DNA of 64,000 bases from Bimuria novae-zelandiae CBS 107.79 (Eukaryota; Ascomycota; Dothideomycetes; Pleosporales; Didymosphaeriaceae): the NCBI GenBank assembly GCA_010015655.1, contig ML976656.1, positions 576,165 to 640,164 on the forward strand, written 5' to 3'. The notes beneath the pieces are model-generated. The model made no database searches, was not told the origin of the DNA, and worked only from the letters and a program-made list of their open reading frames with translations. Each line of letters starts with the position of its first letter. Positions within the stretch are counted from its first letter, which is position 1. The translations under genes and the position numbers were made by a program. Below, in pieces: positions 11,746 through 21,624 of this stretch.

Positions 11746-12255
11746 TATATTTTCAATATGATTTCAGTGACGCAAGATGCCTTATATGCATGTGCGTGTT
11801 TTGAACGTCTGAATAGGAAGGCGAATCTCGTTGAGGGGCCAACCTGACACCCCATAACCAAGATTTCCACCGCAAGTCCCGCCCCTAGTCTTGCTCTGGT
11901 TGTGAACTGCTTCTCGTCGTATGTTTCCATACCAGCCATGCTCGCATTCAACATTGAATACTACCCGCACTATCGCTACCGCCTAGCATTCGCCTCCGCT
12001 CTTGTCTCACGCATCATTTTATTCTATTCTATTGTTATTGCGCTGTAATGTTTGGTGTATGTCGCATAATATGTTCACGTCATGATACAAGAAAAGATGA
12101 ATGCTACCCGCAAATGAATTGGTACCCAAATATCGACTAAGTCTGATCCAAATAGGAATGATTATACCGAACGCCGGTACAATGCCATATAACTCCTACA
12201 CAATCATCCACCCTTCTCCTCAAATTCGTGCATCGACCCCTACCCACACAAGAGC
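11746..12255. other. GC-normal intergenic DNA downstream of the five-exon gene
   Basis: No convincing frame on either strand; short ORFs here lack family features. It probably holds the 3' UTR of the minus-strand gene ending at 12256. Confidence 0.5.
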
Positions 12256-13152
12256 CTAAGCAACATGCCTCATAAAAGCCGCAACAAAGTGGTTCTGCTT
12301 GGCCAGCTTCAGGTTCATGCACCGCCCCGGCTTCAGCGTGTACCGCTGGAACTCCCAGAAGTTCTTAAACTTCTTGAGAGGCGTGCCGTTCTTGAGATGG
12401 TCGACCAGATTGACAAGGTTGACCATGACTTTGCGGGATTTAAGCGCCTATCACGGGTCAACTCATAAACATGTTGGGAGAGTGAATCTGGGCAAAGGCA
12501 AACCTTCTTGCACTGGGTAATCGACGTGAGACCAGCTGTCTCGAGGCCAACCAGTCTACACAGCTCCTGCCATCTAGCAACGTCGTGGTAGTCAGTGCCA
12601 AAGTAGTGAGCGAACTCCATCTCGACGGCTTCGTTACGTCGACGCGCCTTCTCTCCCTTCGACCATCTGGGTGGGCGGCATTAGTATAAGTTCAGAAGTT
12701 ATGACGTGACACACTTACTTCTCTTCAAGAGAGAGCTTGTTGAAGTTGCTAAGAAAACCCGCGTCGACCTGCGGCGTGAAATCTTTGAACTGGGCGAAGT
12801 ATCCGCCTGTGCCCGAAGCTCCGGACGCTGGCGTCGCTGCTCCTGCTGCATGATGAGCTTGTGCTTCGTTAGGTATTGTGTGGAACACAGATTTTTGATG
12901 CAGGCATTCTGGAAATGAACGTACCTGGAGTGGAATTGGCCGGAATGGAGTCATGGGCTACCTGTTGCGGTATCGCGAGCCCGCCCGAGGGAAGGATATC
13001 CTCCTCAACCTTGATCTTGGGCGTGGTCTCAATCTCGATCTGGACCTTGGCGGCCGCTGCGAACAGTCAGCATGCGTGATCTGCCCAGGTGTCATAGGAT
13101 ATGCCAACTTACGAACCGAGCCAGAACCACGCTGGAGCTTATTCTTGGTCAT
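12256..13152 (-). CDS. Conserved fungal hypothetical protein, five exons, intact
   Basis: Exons (plus coordinates, read leftward): 13113-13152, 12925-13056, 12719-12845, 12504-12666, 12256-12447. All introns are GT-AG (56, 79, 52 and 56 bp), giving 217 residues without a stop. The N-terminus is a low-complexity Pro/Ala/Thr-rich stretch. The core runs from FAQFKDFTPQVDAGFLSNF through a basic SKGEKARRRNEAVEME and FAHYFGTD to WQELCRLVG and SITQCKKALKSRKVMVNLV, ending with TLKPGRCMNLKLAKQNHF. The order (short acidic/aromatic motif, basic helix, W-LC-G, ITQCKKAL, NLVDLVD) is that of a small lineage-restricted fungal family of unknown function. Intron 2 has two possible acceptors 3 bp apart (CAGCAG). 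It is the only multi-exon intact host gene in the window and sits between RIP-mutated elements without damage. No function is assigned. Confidence 0.85.
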
Positions 13153-13213
13153 TTTGGCTCGTTGTGGATATGTCCCAGGTCTTGGGCTCGTTCGATACTG
13201 GGCCCGACGTGTG

Positions 13214-13280
13214 ATTGGCGGACAGTCCTCGCTCCCTGTACAAGCCCACCCAGATCGTTCCCACCCGGCTGTGATATATA
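13214..13280 (-). promoter_or_regulatory. Candidate promoter of the five-exon gene
   Basis: On the minus strand a CCAAT box (13214-13218) lies about 62 bp, and a TATATA stretch (13275-13280) about 125 bp, upstream of the start codon. Only motif-level evidence. Confidence 0.4.
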
Positions 13281-13774
13281 GTGATTCCTGAACGCGCGCG
13301 TTCAAGTTTGACGCGACAAACGTAGCAAAGAGCAATCACTCAGAACAGCCGAGCAGTATGGGTTGAAACTCTGAAAGACAGTCGGCGCTGCACGCACGGT
13401 TTCTGCAGATTTGTGCCCCCGACCTGACTCGCAACCTCCAAACAAAGAAGCACAAAAGAGGCTCGTTCAATGCTTCAGCGCGCCGTAGCCAGGGCACAGG
13501 GTATAGGAGATCGTGAACACGTTTGATCGGAGCAAAGGTGTTCACGAGACTCGGACCGTTGAGCTGAGGGTTCGGCTGCAGCTGCAGCTGGGACACGCCG
13601 CGTGTCGGAAACCAAGGCTAATAGAAGGGGTCGGGACGGAATGTGCGCAACCGTTCCGTTATCTACACAAGACAGCGGCGCGACTAAGATCATTCGACGC
13701 GTGTAGAACGCGTCGCTTTAAAGAAGACTTGCCGGTCCGTAGCAGCAGAGAGAGTGTGAGGGGGCTTCTTAGCG
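13281..13774. other. GC-normal intergenic DNA
   Basis: No recognisable gene. A short inverted pair (GAACACGTTTGATC with AAGGTGTTC) and GGCTGCAGCTGCAGCTGGG lie within. It ends at the TA target of the next pogo-like element. Confidence 0.4.
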
Positions 13775-13776
13775 TA

Positions 13777-16230
13777 CCGTGTCCGTGCGCGTGATGCGTG
13801 GATTCGCGTGATGCGCGGGGAACACCAAAACACCTTACTTTTAATACGCGACAACTCTATTAATATAAAACTAATTTAAGCTATAATTAATAATATTAAA
13901 TTATTAAAGCTAGGCGAAACTTTCTTGTATATAAAAACTATTACTAAATATAGTATTGTACAGTCTACATTAATCTGAAGGCATTAGGGGATAATGCGTC
14001 CTATACAAGTTAAGAACTCTAGCTAGTAAAAGCTTACCCTATAGCAAGAGCAGGAGCTTATACGATATATTAAAGGACTTATAAAGAGACATACACCTCT
14101 TATAAGAGAGATAATAGAGAATTTAGCCTTTATAATAGCGAAAGAGCTAGGTAGCAAGAGCTAGGTTACCTACTTTATTAATTAATATAGCATTTATTTA
14201 ATCTTATAATAAATAGTTACTATAAATAGTAATTACTTAAATGCTAATTTAGTTAATAAATATTACCTCTATTTCTACTTTTTATATAGTAAGATTAATT
14301 AATATTGCATAGATCCTTATTATATTTACAATATGGATAAAAAAGGCTGCCTGATTAGTATTATTAGTAAATTAAAAAGGATATTTAGTAGACGAATATA
14401 AGAGAAGAAGGAGGTTAAGATATTACTTTAAGATAGTAATTACGCGTAGATTACGCTCCTAGCATATATTTACGCTAATAAATTAGCATATTACTAAGCC
14501 TTATCTATAAGGCTACTAATAAGGGTATCTAATTAAGCTAAGTAGAGGATATTAAGATAGGAGAATACAAAGTCTTTATTACCTTATTACCTTCTAGCTA
14601 GATAAATAATAATATTAGGCTTATCTAGCTTAAACAGGTATTTAATCGCTTTGTAAAAGAGAAGACTTAATAATTATATTAACTTTTAATTATAAATAGC
14701 TACGGATCTTATATTACTATATACTTTATTAATTATTATAATTAAAATAGAATCCTACTTACTATCCTGTCTTTTTATTTAACTTATATACTTTAACTAC
14801 TTAACGTTATAATATTTAAGCCTCTATTAATAGCCTACTTAGTAGAGCTATTACGATATCTTTATAAAAGCTAAGGCCTAGTTTTTATTATAAAAGGTAA
14901 CTTCTTCCCTTTATTCTAGAATATATAAAAGGCCTTCTTTAAGAAATTTACTATCCTTAGCTCTTTTAAAGTAATAGATATATTACTACCTAATTCTAAT
15001 CTTATACTTAATAAGTTTACTTATAATTAAGAATTAGGCGATAGCTCTTTATTAGGCCTTAGTAATTATAACTAAAAAAAGATAGATAGGCTTATACGCT
15101 TTATAGTTAAGGATTAGAGTGTAACAGGAACAATCGCTCGTCGACACGAGAACCCTTGGCCAGTCAAGACAGGATTCGAGATCATCCGAAAATCGACACT
15201 TATTCGTATCGGACCAATTTCGGATTTATCAGACCGATGGGGAACTACGGATCCGATTCGGACCTATTTCGGATCTAGCAGACCAACGATCAACCTATGG
15301 CAGATATGTGCTAGCTAGCTATCTAGGAAGAGGTGTATTTAGAGGAGCTTAGGGCTTTTATAGTTTAGTACCTTTTTTATATCCTTTTATACCAGGCCTA
15401 TAGGCACTTAATTTATTTAAAACTACTTTCTTATACACGCACTCCTATATGTCTCTACTAAAAGATACGCTAATATTAATCCTTTAAGTAACCTGCGCCG
15501 ATACATAGAGTAGTAAAAATATATAAAAGCTTTATTAGTTACTTTACTACTTCTCCGTGTAAAATAAGCTGCTCTAGTATAATAATAATAGGCTAAGGTA
15601 GGCGCTATTAATAAAGTAGAAGCGTAAAAAGAAGGGTAAGACTTTAGATTTTTAGTAATATTAAAAGTATTATAGTAGGGTAGTCCTATAGTTATTAAGG
15701 AAGGTAAGGAAGGCACGTGTTTATTAATTTATTAAAAAGTAAAAGGATAAGTAGTAGTAGTTTTAAAAAGAAAAAAATTGTAGAGCTAAAGAAGGTAGCT
15801 AAGTTATATAAGAAGAAAATCTAGCAGGAAAAACGTACTGCGCGAGAGGCAGCTAAGAAGGCGAAGGAGAAGGAGAAGGCTAAAAAGGTAGCTTAGCACG
15901 CTACCTAGAAGTCTATCCGCGACGCAGAAAAAGCTCTACAATTATCCTAAAAGGTAAGAAAAAGGCCTCTCAGCCATCTCTACAGAGCAGAAAGCGTTAG
16001 AAACGTGTTGTTAATACTGTAGATGTTAGAGAGGCCTTAGAGGGCGCATTTACTACCCTAACTAAATCTACACGCAGCCGCCGCAATATTAAGCTTCTAA
16101 ATAAATTATAGCTATTAACTTACTACCGTATAAAAAGATCTTATAATAATATTAATCGTGGGTAGTTCTATAGCCTTGTTTTTAATAGAGCGTTTATGGT
16201 GTTGCCCTCGCATCACGCGTACGGATACGG
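13777..16230 (+). mobile_element. Pogo/Fot-like DNA transposon (DDE_1), TA target duplication, dead
   Basis: The terminal inverted repeats are CCGTGTCCGTGCGCGTGATG (13777) and, reversed, CCGTATCCGTACGCGTGATG (ending 16230). TA flanks both sides (13775-13776, 16231-16232). Plus-strand translation gives DDE_1 blocks: QELIRYIKGLIKRH, YNMDKKGCLISIISKLKRIF near 14325 (first catalytic Asp), and a C-terminal basic region with RSRRNIKLLNKL shared with the copy at 61994. Nearly every codon expected to be CAG, CAA or TGG is a stop. A GC-normal stretch at 15118-15310 interrupts the C-terminal third. Confidence 0.88.
15118..15310. repeat. GC-normal insertion with a 49-bp tandem duplication inside the pogo element
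   Basis: Coding similarity to the 61994 copy stops at about 15117 and returns by about 15640. The inserted stretch holds two copies of ATCGGACCAATTTCGGAT...CAGACC (about 15208 and 15257, period 49). It begins TGTAACAGG, as an LTR might, but no clean target duplication was found. Nature unresolved. Confidence 0.5.
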
Positions 16231-16232
16231 TA

Positions 16233-19175
16233 TCGTGTCTCAACAGTCAGTGCGCAACATCACTCAATGCGCAACCCCGCGTGATAGCGCACCTACTTTA
16301 ACGCGCCATAACTCCACTAATATAGACCTAATTAACGCCGCGATAGCAGTAATTGAATTATAAAAACTAAAATAATTTTTATTATATAATAAAATTACAA
16401 AAAAATTTAGCGTTATACGTTCTATATTAATACATAGGCACTAACGCATTACGTAAGCGCGTGTAATTATAAATACTTTACGCTATATACTTAGCCTATA
16501 ATAAGAAAAGTGGCTCCTATAATATATTAAACGCTTTACTAAACGTGGCCTTCCTCTTATATAGTAAATAATACCGAACTTTGCGTCCTGTATTACTTAA
16601 AAGAATATAAGTATATTTTAAGTTAATCGCCTTATTAATCGTAACAGTAACGCCTTAATATTACGCTAAATAATTAGAATTAATAGTAATTACTATAACG
16701 CTAATTTAAAAATAAAATAACGTACATGCATAGCGAGTGGCCGGGCATAGCGAGTGGCCGAAAATGCCAAGACCCCATTAAAATCTACACTCTACACAAT
16801 AGTACAGAACGCACACAAATAGTAATAAGAAATTATAGTAGGCTAATCTACTTAGAATCTACTTCTACTTCTTTTTTACACGTGCGTAAATTATGCCCAG
16901 CCTCGCCGCAGCGTCTACAGCGCTATTAAGTTAATTTGCCTCTATTAGCGCGCACCCTCTTTTTTGCCTTCTTCCTATTACTACGCGCCGTAAAGTCCTT
17001 TAGGATAGCTAGTTGCTAGTTATTAGTAGTTATAAGGACCCCTTCTTGCTATAGTTGCTTTCTTTTATGCAATTTACGTTGTGTAGTAGCCTTATTAGTA
17101 GCTTAAAGCTTAGCGTTACGCTTTATTATTAATACTAGAGAATGCGCTATTAGCTTAGCGCCTTTTACGAGCTTTTTAACCGCCTTAACTATACTTATTA
17201 GGGAGCTATTAAGGTGCCTCTAAATCCTCTCCTTCACCAGCGTCGATTATGACCCTAATTCTAGGGTGTTGCTAGGCGTCTGCGACTGCCACGTACTATC
17301 GCGTATAGTAGAAGGCGAAGGCGTACGCAGACGAACGTTAAGCTTTAATATTATTACTTTTAGGTTAAGGGGAATAAGGCTAACGCCTTAAAAGCCTTCT
17401 TAAATATTACTTTAAGTTATTATAGCCTTAAAAGTAGTAATAAAATAAGGTAAGAACTTAATTTTAGTAATATGCGTAATATAGTTGCGCATTAGATCCT
17501 TAGCTTGGCGCCCATATGCCTTCTTTAACGGCGAGAAACACCCCACATCTAGTGGCTGCAGGAGGTGCGACGAATATAGAGGCATATAGAGAGTAATAAT
17601 CTTCCTATCCTTGCAGTATTGCTAGAATTCGAGCGAGTTATAGCTCTCGTAGCTATTAATAATAAGTAACTAATAGCTACTAATAGTACGCTCTTTTATA
17701 TGCGCGTTAAAGTGCTTCAGCCACTATAGACTAAGCTTGTTGTTTGTCTAGCCGTTCTTAGAGACTGCGAGAACCTAGTCGCGAGGTAGATCCTTCTCTT
17801 AGTACCAGGCAGAGAGGTGGTGCTTGCCCTAAAAGATAAGGAAGGGTGGGATCGCCCACCTTGTCGCGTTAATGCCATAAATAGCTATTATCTACTTTTA
17901 ATTGCCTTGCTACACGCTCTTTAGCTTGCCTTAACGCTTAAAACCTGTAATAACTACTCCTGTTAATATCATGCCTATTATAAAGCTAGTCTCGTTAAAG
18001 TTATAGGTATCTTTATCTAGGATACTATACTTGGCTTTAGTATTCTCTACAAGCCGGAACCAGCCCTGTACAACCTTAGGATCCTTATAAAGGGCTCTCT
18101 TATAGTTATACTTTTAATTAAACTTAACTTGGAGCTCTAGCTAGCGCTTAATAAAGTAGTAAGGCTACCTTTAACTAACTAGCTTGTTATAGCGTGTAGC
18201 TAGTAAAGAATTAGCTATATCTTTTATAGCAGCGAGCTAGGGCGGAAACCCTTGCGCATTTAGATTAAGTATATACTATATAATTACCTGCTCCTCTTTT
18301 ATAGTAAGTCTTATTAAGTTAGGTGCGTAGTCGCGTTAAAAGGTAGTTCTAGCGCGTCTTTATTATAGTATTTTTTTTAGTAACACTATAAACTACTATA
18401 GCGCGTAAAATTAAGAGTAGCGCGTCTCCTTCGATAGCTTAAAGCGTAAGCTATAATCCAGCCTCTTTTAATTTAGGTAGTTTATTGCGTTGTTAAGACA
18501 TCGCGTTGTAGTAGAACGTTTTGATGGGGTCTTGGCATTTTCGGCCACTCGCTATGCCCGGCCACTCGCTATGCATGTACGTTATAATAAAACTAAAGAA
18601 TAAGGGCTCTTAGAGCAAGTTATTTAAGCTAGCTAAAAGGCTACTAGCCTCTACCTATATAACCTAAACGTCGTACTACTCTTATCTTAAGTAACTAGTT
18701 GGCTAGCTACTCCTCTACCTACTAGTTAGGCTTTAGCTATCTTAGAGTTAATATTTAATACACCTTAGAGCTCACAGGCTCTATATAAGGCTTAGTAGTA
18801 ACTATTATTATTAGAATCTCTCTTACGAAGCACCCGCGTAGTGCTTAGCAAGATAGGCAAGGCTATTATAAAGGCTAATACTAGGGTAGCCTAGCTTAAG
18901 GCTAAAAATTAATAACTTACATATTAACTAGATAGTGCTAGAATTACTCGCACTAAAAAGCGCGTTTAAGTAAACTTAAATAAGTACTTTAGTAACGTTA
19001 AGACTATTAAGACTACTGTAGACTAAGCAGTAGCTTTAGAGGCTTAATAAGCAAGTACTTTGCTTAAAAAAGAAACTAAAAAAGTAGTAAAAGTAGTAGT
19101 AGCGCTCACTCTTAAGTCTATATATACTAAGTAGTAAATATAATTATTGTTATTAACAAAAATCGCGACTCTATA
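16233..19175 (+). mobile_element. Pogo-like DNA transposon split by a second pogo-like element, dead
   Basis: The N-terminal transposase part lies at about 16510-16720 (IKRFTKRGLPLI, IIPNFASCIT, VNRLINRNSNALI) and the C-terminal part at 18580-19150 (SARITRTKKRV, VNLNKYFSNVKTIKTTVD). The gap is exactly the element 16725-18577. The left end, TCGTGTCTC with two GCGCAAC boxes (16233-16290), resembles the ends of the neighbouring pogo copies. No matching right end was found, so that boundary is approximate. Confidence 0.65.
16725..18577 (-). mobile_element. Pogo-like transposon with 54-bp perfect terminal inverted repeats
   Basis: The ends are identical for 54 bp (16725-16778 and 18524-18577). 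Each end contains the unit GCATAGCGAGTGGCCG twice in tandem, then AAAATGCCAAGACCCCAT. TA is duplicated at 16723-16724 and 18578-18579. The target itself was a palindrome (TAACG-TA-CGTTA). Minus-strand translation gives SSHLLQPLDVGCFSPLKKAY near 17530-17640 and WQSQTPSNTLELGSQSTL near 17220-17330, both DDE_1/pogo hallmarks. The interior is RIP-damaged while the terminal repeats are unchanged. Confidence 0.88.
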
Positions 19176-19242
19176 CTATATAGCTACTTTTAATAGGGTG
19201 TGCGGGAACCCTATGTGCGCGGAAAGTATAGGTCCGAGCTTA

Positions 19243-19850
19243 ACGTGTTTGTGCGCGTAACGATCGGATTCGCGTAACGCTCGCCGAACACTATAATAGC
19301 TCTACTAAAATTAAAGCTATAGAATTACCTATAAATAATATTATTATTAAAACATTTAGTAAAGTAATAAGTTAATAGCTAAATTAGTTTACAATATTTA
19401 AATCTATTTTAAAGCTTAATATTATAGCCGCGGCGTATTAATTTAATTAGAGTAGTTAATACGCTCTTTAAAGCCTTACTAATATTTAAAGTATTAATAA
19501 CACGTTTCTAACGCTTTTTGCTCTATAGACATACCTAAAAAGTGTAATGAGGTAAGCGCCCTGCTTACTAAGCTAATACTATGTGACTTCCCCACTTGTA
19601 CCAAAAGGTACGCACAAGAATACGAAAGCTGGCGCGCTTGAGAGGTGAGAAGCAGCCAACATTAAGCGGCTAGAGCAGGTGCGAGGTATGGGAGGGCATG
19701 CAGAGCGTGATAATCTTATTCTCTACGCAGTACTAATTAAACTCGGACGTTGTGTGGCTACCTGGCCTTTAAGGATAAGAAGTTAGTAGGCGCCATAATT
19801 GTCAATAATTAAATATACTTCCAAATCTCGAGCTTCGAATAGGGAAGTTG
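19243..19850 (-). mobile_element. Fragment of a pogo-like element
   Basis: A left end of the CCGTGTCTG family (CGTGTTTGTGCGCGTAACG) starts near 19243. A GC-normal patch (19560-19790) encodes on the minus strand YCVENKIITLCMPSHTSHLL followed by NVGCFSPLKRAS, the block around the last catalytic Asp of pogo transposases, where the Asp of PLDVG is Asn. No right terminus was found, so the copy is truncated. Confidence 0.65.
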
Positions 19851-20296
19851 CTAATTTAAGTAAATTAAGTCTTTATTATATAAATTAAGGTGGAAATTAA
19901 GGCTAAAATAAAGACTTAATTAGGAGATTTAATAGATTTAATAGTATTATTTAGCTATAAAATTAAGCAGGTATTACTAATAAATTTAGCGTATATAAAG
20001 TTATTAATTAACTATAACTTACTACTAGTATTACGCCTAGGTTCCCCTAACTATCTTATCGCGCACTTAACGCGCTATTCTATTACTATCGCCTATCTAT
20101 TGGCGTAATTTTCGCTGCCTTTACTTACCTCGTGGGCTTGCTCATAGCCCGAGATGCTCCCTAAACGCGCCATCGATGGCAACACACGCGTCGGAGTACG
20201 CGCCAACAGCGCCAATAGTGCCATAGAGGTAACAAACGAAGGTAGAGGTCGCGATAAGCGTTAGAAAGTACGCACCTAGCAGGCTATTAAAAGTAA
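19851..20296. other. Mixed AT-rich and GC-normal spacer, no gene recognised
   Basis: Includes a GC-rich stretch (about 20150-20270) without a convincing frame. It ends at the CTTAC target of the family-B Gypsy. Confidence 0.4.
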
Positions 20297-20301
20297 CTTA
20301 C

Positions 20302-20727
20302 TATTAAGATCCCAAAGAGATAGCTAATCCCTAAGGGGCTATAGTTAGTTCTCGGGCAGGAGTACTAGTAGGATAGGAGAGGGTCGTAGTAATAGCTTGC
20401 GCTTGTCACTAGGGCGTTAGTATTAAAGGTATGTATAACATAATTAAATTAACAAGGTTGCTTATTTAGATTTAAATAATAGATTAATAAATAGGTTAAA
20501 TATAAGTAAAAGAGAGTCCTACTTGCGTTCCTATATACTTCCTCTGCTTGACATGCTTAACGCAAGCATAGCAAGCAAATGTCTTGGCTCCTGCGCCTGC
20601 TCAACTTGCTCGCTTCGAGCATGTCAAGTAGTCACGTAACCTTCTAGGTAAGCTGCCCCCATTAGTCGCCTGTAGACCATAGGCGCCCTGGAGCCTAGCC
20701 AAGTATCTGTAAGATTAGATCTTAACA
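20302..20727 (-). repeat. Family-B LTR (3' LTR in element sense)
   Basis: 426 bp, from TATTAAGATCCC (TGTT mutated to TATT) to GATCTTAACA. Compared with 33882-34255 it has about 52 extra bases inside the hairpin CTTGACATGC...GCATGTCAAG. Confidence 0.88.
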
Positions 20728-20879
20728 TTATCCCCCTCCTCTAGTTAATCTGTCTTTAGATTACCTAACTTATCCTACTAATTAGTTAAAGTCTAGTAAC
20801 CCCGCACTTATTTAGTTCTTACTATAATATCTTCTTTTAAGGCCCGCGCTATCCACCTTAGCTTTAAAATTTATTATAA

Positions 20880-21340
20880 TAGCGTCCTTTATCCTATCTC
20901 TTATAATCGTTATCTCCTATTCAATACTAATTGCATTATTATACCTTCTTTTAATCCTAACGCCTATTTAAAGTGTGCTAAGTATGTGCGCTCCTAGAAG
21001 CTTTATATTAACTTATTATAGGCGTCCTTAGATAAAACCTGTAAGGAGTATTAAAAGAAAGTAGATAAAGATAAAAGGTTACTAGCAAAAGTTTTAACAC
21101 AGCTTTTATAAAATAAGAAAATACTAAAATAGGCTAAAGAGCGTGCTAAATAGAAAGCGTAATTTTTAGCGTTAAAGATAAAGGCTGCTAAAAAGCTTAA
21201 GGTTAATACTAACCTTAGTAATTATCCTATAGTTACGTCTAGGATTAGGCTCTCTTCTCTTTTATAGTCTATTATAGAAATATTAGATAATTTTACTAAT
21301 GCTCCTTTTTTATCTATTACGTAGTATTTTTTTTGTATTA
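20880..21340 (+). pseudogene. Antisense ORF remnant of family-B Gypsy (Cys and Lys/Glu-rich protein)
   Basis: It is opposite in strand to the polymerase, between its 3' end and the 3' LTR. The translation includes KCAKYVRS (a CxxC-like remnant), then DKTCKEYQKKVDKDKRLLAK and LKQAKERAK, a charged coiled-coil-like helix. Stops occur at Gln or Arg-like positions. The 3' end is cut by a solo LTR at 21341. Comparable antisense frames exist in the other three chromoviruses of this window. Function unknown; limits approximate. Confidence 0.55.
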
Positions 21341-21624
21341 TGTCCGATTACATGGTCCTTTGCATCTGCAAGGAGGCTGGCGCACTTACGCCCGTACATT
21401 CCGCCCTTGCATTCCGCCCTCGCTCAACGGGCAAGGAATGACGCAAGGAATGAAGCAAGGATGAAGTAAGGAATAAAGCAAGGGATATCTAGGCAGGCAA
21501 CCCAAAGATAAAAGGCAAAGTCCCAGACCTCTTAGAGAATTCAACATACACACAATTCACACCTCAATTCATCTCAATCAATTATCATCTTTTCATCTTA
21601 TCAGATTACCCTTCCAATCTGACA
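21341..21624. mobile_element. Solo LTR, TATTA target duplication, little RIP
   Basis: 284 bp, from TGTCCGATTACATGG to CAATCTGACA, with TATTA at 21336-21340 and 21625-21629. GC-normal within a RIP-mutated host element. It contains four imperfect 12-bp units GCAAGGAATGAA and an inverted pair GCATTCCGCCC/GGGCAAGGAATG. The parent retrotransposon is not in the window, and orientation cannot be fixed. Confidence 0.82.

Noticed and set aside
12333..12620. Unspliced reading of the last part of the five-exon gene (95 codons)
   Set aside because: It runs through a canonical intron (12448-12503); splicing restores the family motif QCKKALKSRK and NLVNLVD.
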